From: Acanthosepion pharaonis
Taxonomy: Eukaryota > Mollusca > Cephalopoda > Sepiida > Sepiidae
Length of the DNA: 64,000 nucleotides
NCBI GenBank assembly: GCA_903632075.3
Contig: CAHIKZ030005576.1
Coordinates: forward strand, 745,001 to 809,000
Reading direction: 5' to 3'
Positions 12,001-24,900 of the stretch are shown piece after piece. Below the pieces are notes generated by a model, which saw only the letters and a program-made list of their open reading frames with translations, had not been told where the DNA came from and searched no databases. The translations under genes were made by a program, and so were the position numbers. Every line of letters starts with the position of its first letter. Positions within the stretch are counted from its first letter, which is position 1.

Positions 12001-14504
12001 ACGCCCATCACACTCTGTGGCTTAAGAATGCTACTACTGACCATGCAGGCATTCAAACGCTTAATTTTTCAATCTCCCATTCCCTCACACAGATAGTTAA
12101 CTTCCCCACTCGTTTTGCCCTCAACCGGGTAAGTAAAGCCTCTTACTCGACCTGTGTTTTACCTCCATCCCCGAATCCTGCAGCGCCCGCCAACTATGCC
12201 CACTTGGTAACTCTGACCATGCAGTAGTATCGGTTAACATCTCCTTTAACTCCTCCCCCAAAGAACCTCCTACCACTAGAACTTCGTTCTATTATCAACG
12301 AGCTGACTGGGGACGCGTTCCGTGATTTCCAAAGTTGATGTCCCCTGGGATGGAGTCTTTAAGCTCCCCGTCCAAGAATGTGCTTCTGAGGTCTCTTCCT
12401 GGGTTAAAGCTGGAATCGACGCTTTCATCCCATCAAGGAAATACAGGGCTAAGACGCGCTCCTGCCTTTGGTTTTTGCTGCTTGCTCAGCCGCCATCGCC
12501 CATAGGAACCACTACTTCCACCTATACCGTAGCGACATGTCTGACTGCAATAGACGTCTCTTTGCTGCCAGCCCGTAACGATTGTAAGCGTGTCCTAAAT
12601 GATGCTAAGTCACTATTTGTTGCTCGAATGAAGGAACGTATTGCATCTCGCAAATTTGGCTCCAAAGATTATTGGCGTCTCTGCAAGAGTGTATTGAATA
12701 AGTGCAAACCCTCTATACCTCCTCTATTCAACCAGTTCGAAGTCTTGACCTCCTCTACCGACAAGGCTGAATGCTTTGCTCGGAAATTTTCATCAACTCA
12801 ACGCTCGACTCTTCTGGTGTACCCATACCCGACTTTCCTCTTAGAACTGAGGCCATATATTGAGTGGGTTAAACATAACCCCAACCTTGGTACTGGGCGT
12901 TATCTCAATTTAGATCTCAACAAGGCTAGTGGTGGAGATGGGATACCAGCCATTGTCTTAAAGAAATGCGCGCCTGAAGTGGCGCCCGCCCTTTCTAAAC
13001 TATACAACTACTGCCTCAAGGAATCTTGTTTTCCTGACTGCTGGAAGTCCTCTTGATTGTTCCTGTCTTCAAGAACTCCGCGACCCCTCTGACCCTTCCA
13101 ACTACCGTCCTATCAGTCTCCTTCCCTCTTGGCAAAATCTTGAAGCTCTAATCAATACCGGGGTGGTTAACCACCTCACATCCAATAATCTGCTCTCAGA
13201 CAAGCAATATGGTTTTTCGCTTTGCCAGATCTACAGCCGATGTGCTCACAGCCATCACGGAAACAGTCTACCAACTCTCCAAAATAACGGGGAAGCCCGA
13301 GCCGTGGCACTAGATATCTCCAAAGCATTTGATAGGGTTTGGCACGCCGGCCTTCTCCATAAGATCCAGGGTTATGGCATTACGGGTCAATTATATAACG
13401 TAATACAATCATTCCTGTCAAACCGTGAATTGAAGGTCGTTCACAACGGATTCTCCTCCAGTTCCTACCCCACTAACGCAGGGAGTTCCTCAAGGCTCCA
13501 TCCTAGGCCCCCACTCTATTCTTATCTATATAAATGACCTTCCTGACGCCAGTAACTTCTCAAGTCGGCATCTACGCGGATGACACCACAATTTATTCCT
13601 GCCTCAAAAACAAATCCAGTCTCGCTGACAAAACTCACCTTGCCGTGCGCCTCGAAAAGGACCTCCAATCGATTGTGAAACTGGGGCAAGATTTGGCTGG
13701 TCAACTTCAACGCTTCGAAGACTAAACTGCTCTCTATTAATCACCACAGAGAGCCTTCCCTTCCTCCATTATAATGTCTGACGCTCAACTTCCCGAGAGC
13801 AACTCTCTGCGGCTTCGGTCTCACGTTGACTGCTGACCTGAGATGGAATAAATACATCGAGTCAATTGCCTCGTCCACTGCGAGGAAAGTTGGCTCCCTG
13901 AGCCGTAATGGCCAGGAAGTTTTTCTCCCCTGAGTCGATCCTCCAGATATACAAATCCACAATTCGCCCTTGCATGGAGTATTGCTGCCATATATGGTCT
14001 GGCGCCCCTTCTGTTTGCCTCGGGGTTCTTGATAGGCTCCAGAGGCGGATATGTAATATGGTTGGCCCTACCCTGGCGTCTTCGTCTACAGTCACTTTCT
14101 CACAGACGCACCGTCGCCTCCCTCTGTCTGTTCTACAAATACTTTCATGGAAATTGCTCCGAGGAACTGCATTCGCTGGTTCCCAAACTTCATGAGTTCA
14201 AGCGCCCTCACGAGGCTGGCATCCCGCTCTCACCCCTTCACTGTCGAAACTCATAAATGTAGCCGTCTCTACTACTCCTAATAGCTTCATGTCTCGCACC
14301 TCTCGCCTGTGGAACTCTCTTCCCTTCTCCTGTTTCCCTGAGAGTTATAATCTCCAGCTATTCAAGTGTAATGTCAATCGACATCTCCAGTTGCCTTAAT
14401 CTATCTACTACCCTCATCCTTTCTTCTATCACTCCTATCTGATCTTCCTATTTTCTGTAACCCCTTGCGTCCTAGTGGCTCTCCGCCTTGCTTGGGGTGA
14501 AATG

Positions 14505-14551
<47 letters not shown>

Positions 14552-14912
14552 TATAATTTAGGCTTGACTTTATAATAATTATAATTTAGGCTCTACTTTT
14601 GTATTGAGCACTTTTTAAAAATAAAAAAAATACTAAAGAACTTTGGATTATTTACTTAACGTGTTCTTTCCTATTTTTCTATATATTTGCACACACACAT
14701 ACACACACACACACATGCCTGAACAAATTGATTTCATTTTTAAAAAAATTTGGTCTGAAGAGATGAATATTTGAATATATTCATGAAATAAATTATAAGG
14801 AAAATGGATTTTTAAGGATAGTCTTTACTTATTATTATATTACTCTGTTACTTACATTGAGCTTTCTTTGGATTAATGTCCAACTTGGAATTATCCTACC
14901 AATTACCAATTG

Positions 14913-14983
<71 letters not shown>

Positions 14984-17072
14984 TTCATACACACACACAC
15001 AAGCTGAGCTGTCACACTATTTGGAGGATTAAGTTTTGCATCCAAATTAGGTTACAGTAATCTCTACTGGTAAACACTAAGTAATGAAACAAGGCACAGG
15101 AAAATTGAAGTTCATGCCTTTTTCAATACCTAATGACAGAAATATTAGGCAATCAGATTTAGTAGTAATTTTGCCCGTCCCTTTTTCATATCACCTTCGA
15201 ATGAAAATGCTATTATTGTTTAAATTATACTTACCAAATCATATTCATTAAACATTTGAACTAAAGATTGTGGAATATATTCATGGAAGCCAGAGAGAAA
15301 GCTGTCAATTTGGCGCTGGATAGCTTTGGTCATTCGTAATTCAGTGACCAGCTGGACATATTCATGCTGAAAAATAATATTAATGGTCTAAATATGTAAG
15401 TACAATATATTTAGAGTCTAATGACTGCAAAAAAAAAACATTTATTTTACATAAATTATTTATCAACATTCATCTCCTTCCTTGTTAATGCATTTAACCC
15501 AACACTCCTTCATTGACCACATATTATATAGTTAAAATTCCAGATCAAAATTCAGCTAATAACTGTGTCAGACAACAAACCTATTTATCCATCTATTGAC
15601 ATTCAATATCTTTATGTGGATACATATTGTATAATAAAACAAATAAGGACACTATAAGAACAGTGTTTGATGTATAATAAAAAATATATAAACATAGCTG
15701 ATATCTAAACATAATTTTTTTTTATATTTCTTAAATATATATGTGAGCACACCTATCTGCTAGGCTGGTGAGCCAATCATGTTACAGACACCTATTCAGG
15801 TATATTTGTTCTTGTTCAACTCTCACAGAACCCACCTGTGCTTTATATTGCAATCATGATGCTGAGTTACAGTTTTTGGGAGAGAGCGCATAATCTGGCA
15901 CAATCAACAAGGCCAGTATGCTCAAAATATTGGTTTTCATTTATCTCTTACCAGAACTCTATTAAGGACTGAAAAATGTGTACAGGGAATAAAATAGAAA
16001 AAAAATGTTATACATATTAAATCATCAAAGGCTGATGATATTCAGGCCTAAAAGTTTTTGCTTACAGAGGGAGTGCTGGATGGTCTTAATATATATAATC
16101 TCTAAGAACATCGAAATAAGTCTTACTCAGTATCAGGACATCTTAGCTATAAGACCAGAAATCCTCAGTTATAATGCATCTATGTAAATTATTGCAACTT
16201 TCTTTCCAAATATTGGCTGGTACATGTTTTATTCTTAATTCCAACCTCTGATCTGTTTGTTCCACACCTTTAAATGTCACACTGACATTTAAAATGGTAA
16301 ATTACAGAACTAATAATGCAAAGTGAGAGAGAATTTTTACAGACTAATGTTAACATTGGTTGAACAGTGGAGACAAGTGAGGGAAAAATAATTTTTCACA
16401 CAAGAAGAATTTTATTTAGCAGACCTCATACTAGCATCAATCCATGGTATATGCAATTAGACAGAGCACTTTTGGAGACTGATAAATTTGATAAATCGAT
16501 ATATTTTTCTTATAGCCTCATTTTATGACAAGTCAATCTGAATATATTGTCTTCAACAAATATTTGAATCTTGAACAGAAAGTGAGGCAGGATTTAGAAA
16601 ACAGATGCAAATAGATTTTTGTTTCATTTTTTCATCTCATTTTTCCATTATATTTCTGAATTCAGTTCCATTTTACAAAAGATTTCTGTAAAAATATTTC
16701 AATAAATTGTTAACAGTGATTTCAAAAGCTTGTGTAAATATTATTTTAAGGTAGAATAGTCACAGGCAAAATAAGTCTCCTTGTCTGTTACTCACATTAC
16801 ACTTCCTATGAATTTTTGGCTGGCGTACTGATTAGCATTCTGTGTTCAAATGTAAGAGGAAAGTTGCTTACCTTGTTACTGTTTGTCACTATCAGCTTAC
16901 TGCCCCCTGGTTTGAGATCTATTTCCTGCAGTACACCAAACACATCTGTCTCTACAGAGAATGTCAGGTCCAGTCCCAGGTTGTTGATATCATGGTCAAG
17001 GAGCCACTAGCAGAAAGAAATAGAAGAAAAATAGGAAATCATTCAAAACAATAATCCAATAAGTCAATATGA

Positions 17073-17139
<67 letters not shown>

Positions 17140-18005
17140 GAGGGTGCGATGGATAAATTGTCATCTAAATTACACAAAAATAAAAATAACACCGACATCT
17201 CATTTTAACAGATATAGTTACCAAAATTACACAAAAATATCTTGAAATACTAAAGAGTAAATTTATTCAATAAAATCACAGTTGCTTTCAACCATGCTCC
17301 CTAGACAACTTTGGAATCTCTTGCAACTTTTCTGGATGGTCTCTTTGTTTAAGTTGGTGAATGATGCCATAATCCTTGCCTTCAGTTCATCTTTGGTGTT
17401 ACCAGGAATTTTGTTGGTCTCTTGCTCAACTGTGCCCCACACATAATAATAATCAAGGGGTTTGCAGTTCTGGGGAGTTAGGTGGCCGGGTGTAAGGGGT
17501 GATGTGGTTGCAGAAATTATCTGACAGCCATGACTGGTTTCTCCTGCTTGTGTAGCATGGTGGAGAGTCTTCTTGCCAGACATAGGTTCTTCTAGTAGTC
17601 ATTCTCTTGACCCAGGGCAGCACTACCACCACAAAGCACTTGATGTAGGCCTCAGTGTTGAGTCTGAGGCCCTGTGGGAAGATGAATGGAGGCATAATGT
17701 CACCATCACTAGTGATCACTCCAAACACATTCATAATCACCATTAGATTCATCCAACTCTTTCTGAATCCTCTGCACTGTCCTCAGAATGACACCCAAAC
17801 ACTTTGAAATGTTTGTATTGGAACTTCCAATACAAATGCCAACCAGTAAAGCATGCTGTGTCCAAATTTCTGGTGGAATTGCTGATGTTTTTCTCACAGA
17901 CAGTGCCCAACTGACCCTACTATATTGTGCAGTTGACAAAATCAAAAACAATGTGCATACATGAAAATAAAAATATAAAATAGCAACAGTTTACCCATCA
18001 CACCC

Positions 18006-18071
<66 letters not shown>

Positions 18072-18909
18072 TAACACATCTTATTTTTTAGTCCAACATA
18101 TTTTTATCATTTCAAACATTGATTTTTAGTGGATACCCATATTTGAATAGAGGCTCTTTTTTTTTTTTAAAACAGTGTTTTATTTTTTCTACTGGCCTGT
18201 GCACTCATGAAAACTTGCTAAAGAAAATGTACCCTCCAGAAGAATTTAAACCTGTATCCCCCTTTGCAAGAGAAAGCACCAACTGATCAAGCATGCTTTG
18301 ACCACAGAAGACTTCACAGTCAAGCATGTTTCTATTTGCCTTAACTGCTCAATTTTGTAGCTGAAACATAAACAAACCAATTTCTAAAGAATTAATAGAT
18401 TTTATTTTTTTAATCGGACACTTTTATGACTTCAAACATTATTTTTAGTAGATAACCATATTTGTGCAGATGTTCTTTATCAGATGGCTATTTCTCAAAG
18501 TGAGACAAAGATTTGAATCCTGCTGGAAGGCACATTTTCATTATTAAGTTTTCTCAAGTGTGCAGGCTGGTGGTGTAAATAAACACTGTTTAAAAAATAT
18601 GGAGTCTCTATATAAATATGGATATCCATTAAAAATAACATTTGAAGTAATCTGATGATCGCAAAAGCATGAAACCCAGGGTTACAAACTCATATTCATA
18701 CAACTGAATACATTATGTATAAAAATGTTATAAAGAAATTTAGAGGTACCTTGACATGGTTAAAAATAATAGTCTGGTTGACTATTACTACTGAGATGTG
18801 AGTTTGATCCTCACTGGGTGACCCATATTAATTCAATGTTAAGTAACCCAACAAGGGTTGACATGTCATAAAATCAACCAGCCTAATATAAATTTGTGTG
18901 TGTGTGCGC

Positions 18910-18944
<35 letters not shown>

Positions 18945-21900
18945 CAAAACGGATGTCATGTTATACCTAAGGTACCTTTTGACCAACACTTTTCCAAAGG
19001 TATACATTGGCAAATTGGAAAACAATCAAAGACACAATCAATATAACAAATGAAGAGGGAAAGTTGGAACGCGATTAAAAAGAGATAAATTTTAATTACA
19101 AATAATTAAAATTATATATATATTGTTGAGTTAGTAGACATGGTCAAAATAAATAACAGAAATGTCTAACAAACAGAATTAGCAAAGTTTGTATCAAAAA
19201 GAAAAAGGCCTAAAATTAAATATCAAACAAGCAAGTAAGCAATATATGCAGGTAAGAAGGCAAAAATTTCACAACTACAAATTGGTGTCTATGACAAAAA
19301 GCAAGGTCAGACAAGTGAATGCAGTGGCCTGTCTTCTAGACAAAGCAGATCTGGACAGAGTCATTTTATTTTTTATTTTTTTAATAATCTGTGTTTTGTG
19401 TTCAGGCAGTATGTGATCTATATAACTATCATTTTAAATGTTGATAGTGCCTGAAATTTACCTGTAAATTCTTGGCATATTCAGGATCTATAGATGCCAC
19501 ATCTTTATATGTGACTGGAATTCCTGAAAAAAAAGAAAAAGTGTTATATATAAAAAAGGAATGTTTGTCTTCCAAAAGTAAAAGTTATTCTATAAAAAGG
19601 AAACAGACATTTTGCTAGATGACAAATAAAATTAAATCCTCATAGATTTTCCAGTCACCATAGATTAGAATTACAACTTCTTTGTGTCCATTTGTCAAAA
19701 ACAAATTGTCACAATTTTTACAGACAGAATTGTTGAATTTCTTTTTTTGATAGATACTGATGTTGGGAAATTTTATAGAAACATTCAGCAAAAAGAAATT
19801 TTAACACAACTTTCCTAAATTCTGTCTGTGCTTTTGAAGTTCTGTTAAATTAAACTGAAACATATTTCCATAAAATTTTCACCTCCCAAAATTATAGTTT
19901 ATGACTAAAGTTTAGATATATGGAAAAAGAAGGTGTCATTTTAAAATGATAAACTAAATCAGTAAAAAGATGTCATTGACATGAAAAATAAGTATTTACA
20001 ATAGTCCTTTTTTATTCATTTAATAATTGTTTTATTATTTAAAAAAATGTCATGAAATTACACTTTAATTCAAAATGATGATAGAAAAAGATAATGTTAG
20101 CAATCTCTTGTTACTCACCAAGAATGTGTTTGTAAAAAGAACGAGTGAAGTAAACATTAAGAAGCTGCCTGTGATAAAGAGCAAGGCCAAGCATTTGGCC
20201 AGCAAAATGAAAATAGTTCAAGTGGTCAGGATTGATGGAGGAATTACTGTTCGGCTGGAATGTACAACCTGAAAAAATATTTCATTGTAAAAGAGTTTGC
20301 TTATTTGTTAAATGCAACTTCAACTTAAATTATTATGTTATCATTAAAAAAATTCTCTTTTTTTTTTTTTCAAACTTCAAATATTACTCAATGAAAGTGC
20401 TTACAATATTAAGGATAATAATTTGCTTGACAGTACAATCTGGCTCAGACCAAGTCACCAAAATCTGATCCAGTTAATCTAAATGCACAATAATTAAAAA
20501 AAGAAAAGTTACCATGATGTGGACAGCCATATTCTACAGAAAGAATTAAAAACATGGCTAACAGAAATAATTTACTAATTTGCATTTTGGTCTTGTGGCA
20601 TTAAAGAATATCATAGATTTTCGTCTCTACATAATCAACCTATCTCTGATATATAATATATATTAAATAAGTAGACTATGAACATTAACTACTTAAGTGT
20701 GTTTGTGGACATATTCATTATTTATGTAAATGAACAGCTCTGAAACAATTATAGCTGATGGAAATAATTGCATGTGACAAATAGTGTAAGATATTCTTCA
20801 TTTAACACTATGAAGTCTAATAATATAACAGACTAGAATTTTGTTTTAAATTTCCATTGAATTTTCAAAATGTGAGAAATAAGAATAGAACCTATTTTTA
20901 TTATCATTATTACTATTATTATATTTATCCTTGGACCATGAAAAAGTGCAGGATGATTACATTTTTATAAAATCTTTGGTAAACAAGGCAATTTTCTGAT
21001 ATACCATATTTGCCAGTGTCAAGGATACAATCCTGAAGTCTTGGAAATTTGCATAACATACAGGAATTCAGTTTATCATCTGACATCGATAACCTTTCTC
21101 TGGGGTTAGCATAGTCTCATGAAAACCCTAACCTTTATATAGCAAATTTTTGAGACTTAGTTCAGGAAAAAATCTGTGTCCTTGACACTAGCAAATATAG
21201 AACAAAATCCACAAAATATTCTTATCCATATTAGGAAAGTTAAAAAAGAAACAATATAAATGAAATATTGTCTTAAGTGGATGACATTTTCCTCTGCTAA
21301 CCAATTGATATTCGATCTCCACTGACCTGCATTTGGATGAGACTGTGTATATCTGTGTGAGATTACATAGAATTCTTCCTCCAAACAATTAGTATGTCAA
21401 GAAGTTTTTATCCCTAAGTGTGAGTGTATGTCAAGAAGGTTTTACCCCTAAGTGTGAAGGATGCATGTGAAAGAAGAAAACATGTAAGAAAGGAAGTTGT
21501 GGAGTCCTGATTAAATACTGATTCACTGTAGAGTATGACCAATTGAAACCCTGCTTTTTAGTTACATTCTGGCCAAAAATTGCCACTTCTTTCTCTTATC
21601 AGATTTTTAACCAGAAAAATAAATATGTATTAAATATTATTTTGTCATCCTCTCCTCATATTCTATCTACATTGTTTTTAGCCTACAAGATCTACTAAAC
21701 AAAGATATTTATGAAGATATGACTAAGAGAGATGAGAAAACCAAAATCCTGAAGACAACAGCCGCTTGATAAATATTCAATGAAGCTGTAATGTTACATA
21801 GGCTGACAATCTTATAGCAATTTTTCATACAACAAACACTACAGACTAGCCCATAGCTGCATATGATAAGAGTAATGATGACATCATGACTAATAAAAGA

Positions 21901-24900
21901 TGAATATTGTCTGTTAAACTACTGAAAATCAGTGATGATGATGATGTCATTGGTACCTTGATACAGGACATTAATAAAGGTACAGTAACAAATGGATCCA
22001 TCTGTTTGTGATGAAGTAGTCATGTATCAGAACAGATATAATGGTCTATTTGGCCTTACAAAGGAGTTAACGTGTTATTAGATGTAGCTCAATGGCTACA
22101 TTTTGTAACTAGTGGTGACCGGCATGTAGTTGGTTTTGCCATAATCAAACTATCTTATTAACATATATAACATGCAGTGAGTGTATGTGTGTGTATATGA
22201 TAAAAATATAATTTTAAGATAAGCTATATATTTATGGGTAAAAGTGCTCAATATCAGGGATAGAGCATGTGTAAATCTAAGAGTGCTGACAGTTTGTTTC
22301 ATGCATGAACACGTGGCCTGAAAATTGTGTTCAAGCATGAAACAGACTGTTGCCACTCGGTATTGACCTCATGTCCACTCTTTTATATTTATATATATGT
22401 GTGTGTGTGTGTAACACTTCACAGGATGCACAACTACTACAATCTTCCCAGGCAGAGAGCAAACTTTTCATTTTAGCCAAATTGCCCAGATAATCTGATC
22501 CTCAGCTGAAGTATGAATCCATACATAAATAATCCTGACATTTGTGATAATTAGATTATGATTTCTCTGTATGTGTATATCCTCAATTTAAGAATGATCC
22601 TGAAATCAAAACTTTTAATTTTTTAAAAATATATTTACCATCTGCTGATTGTGTAAAGAGGCCATAATCTGGATTGAGAATTTCCTTGGACAGAATATCA
22701 AACCATTCTCTAACAACTCCAAGACCCTGAAATTTAAATAGGAAATGAAAAATGAACATTTGCATGAGAAAATCTTGATACTTTACTAAAGTCTGAAACT
22801 AAAATTACTTCTCCAATGGGCATGAAAAAGAAGAAAACTCAGTTGCTTCTAAAATCATGATGTGCAAAACAAAAAAGAAGAGATGTTTTTATAAGATGAA
22901 AACCAACATTTGATGACAGTCACATCACTAGGAATTTTAAACATATTAAAATAAAAATATCTTCAAAAATTTTGTTTAACTTATATTTTTGTAATTGAAC
23001 TTTTTCTCATAAAAGTTCAACATCAAATTCAATGAAAACTGAAAATTGTTTTTTAATGAGCATAACTACAGCAATGCTGAACAAAATACAAGAATGCATG
23101 CAGGTGGTGTCTGACTAGAAATAAAATCAATTATGGTATATTTTACTTTTTAAAATGATATGAAATATAAAAAGACAAAATAATAAAAGTTATTAAAAAA
23201 TTTTTAAAAGGAGAAATTGATAATTCTTTCATATTTATCAAAAGAAAAAAAATTCTTTTTTTTGTATGATTAAAACTTTTTCTCTTGTTTTAATCACATT
23301 TAATATGCTGATTAAGGTTGTTACTGAAATTCTGTAATATTCAGTTCAAACGAAAGTTTCCAGTATTTTTTATTAAAAAAAAATTTTTTTTTTAAAAATA
23401 GCAACAAACAGTTCCATATTATTATGTATTCAGTTTTTAGTTTTCAATGAAATGATGCTGGGATCTTTTGCACATAAATAATAGTTCCACAATTTTCTTT
23501 ATCTGATTTCATTTCAAGTTCATTTCCATCTGTGTAAATGATTTTATATATGCTTCCTATTTTAAAATGTTGATCTGAGTTCATAAAGCACAAAAGAGAA
23601 ATAACAAATATGACAAAATAAATGAAAATCAGGAAATCAAGAAAACTCTCACCATTCCTTCTTCTCCTTCAAATTTGATGGAGATATTCTTTTTCAACTT
23701 GCTAGGACTTGCTTTGTTTAATTCCTCACAACTGCTATCAAATAAACGATCTGCAATAAGGAAAGTGTACACATTCCAAAATTAGGACTGCTCGTTAAAA
23801 TCAATTGTTTACTTACAATAAACTCACTGGCAATTATTGTTAGATATGTATAGAGCTTTTTTTTTTAATTCAAAAGTCAGTTGTCATACAGGCATCATGG
23901 CTAGGTTTCCAGAGCAGTAGATCACTCACAAATTCTTCTTTTGCTTGCCAGCAGTGTCCTGTAAAGTGCATTCTATGTTACAAGTATCACAAATTGAATT
24001 GTACTAAGCTTTTCCACTTATGATTAGTAAATTTAACTTAAAAAATTGAAAACAACTGTAAAAATTCATTACGCATTGAAAATTTTTTTTCTTAAGACAA
24101 TAGTGTCAATAATATATCTTATTCATAAAAGCAAGTAAAAGCTTTTCTAATTAAATAGTCTCTTAGTTTCATTGCATTTTTTATTTTATGATTTAGAGAT
24201 TTTTAGTAAATGGTATTCCCGTTTTATAAAATTAAATAGTTGATTAAAATTATGCAATGAGTTGTGCATTTAACTAATATAAACATTAAGTGGTGCAAAG
24301 TTTAATTTCTCAAAATTACATAAATTGAATAATTTCAAACATTCTAAAAAGGATGAAAAAATATAATTTAATAATCAAAAAGTCTTCTGGTCTATCCTCT
24401 TAATAATAACAAAGATTTTGACAATAAAACTTTGGGGCATTTTTTTCATCATAGTATGCTAATTTTTTAGCAAATCAGTGGTGGTACCTACATAAAAGAT
24501 TCAAAAGAAGTTATTAGTAATTCAATCATTTGCTTGAATTGGGAAAAAGATAAAGAACTTCATTTTTGAATTATAAGATTATAAAATGTAACAAAATAAA
24601 ACTTTGAAAAGAAAATTTCCTCCCATGGACTAAATAAATATTAGCTGAAGTAACCATCTACTGCTTATCCCTATTAAACCTTTTCATAAGTTTACATTAA
24701 GTCAAATAAAAAACTACTATAAAAAGAATAAAAAAACTATAAAAGAACGTATAAACATATAGATTCAAATTCATTACATGTACCATATAAAGTACAGGTA
24801 ATAAAACTGAATTAACACTTACTTCTATCAATAACCAAAGACTCCTGAGATGTTGGTGAGTGGAACATGTCGTTGTCATAATCTTCCGGATGAAGGTTTT

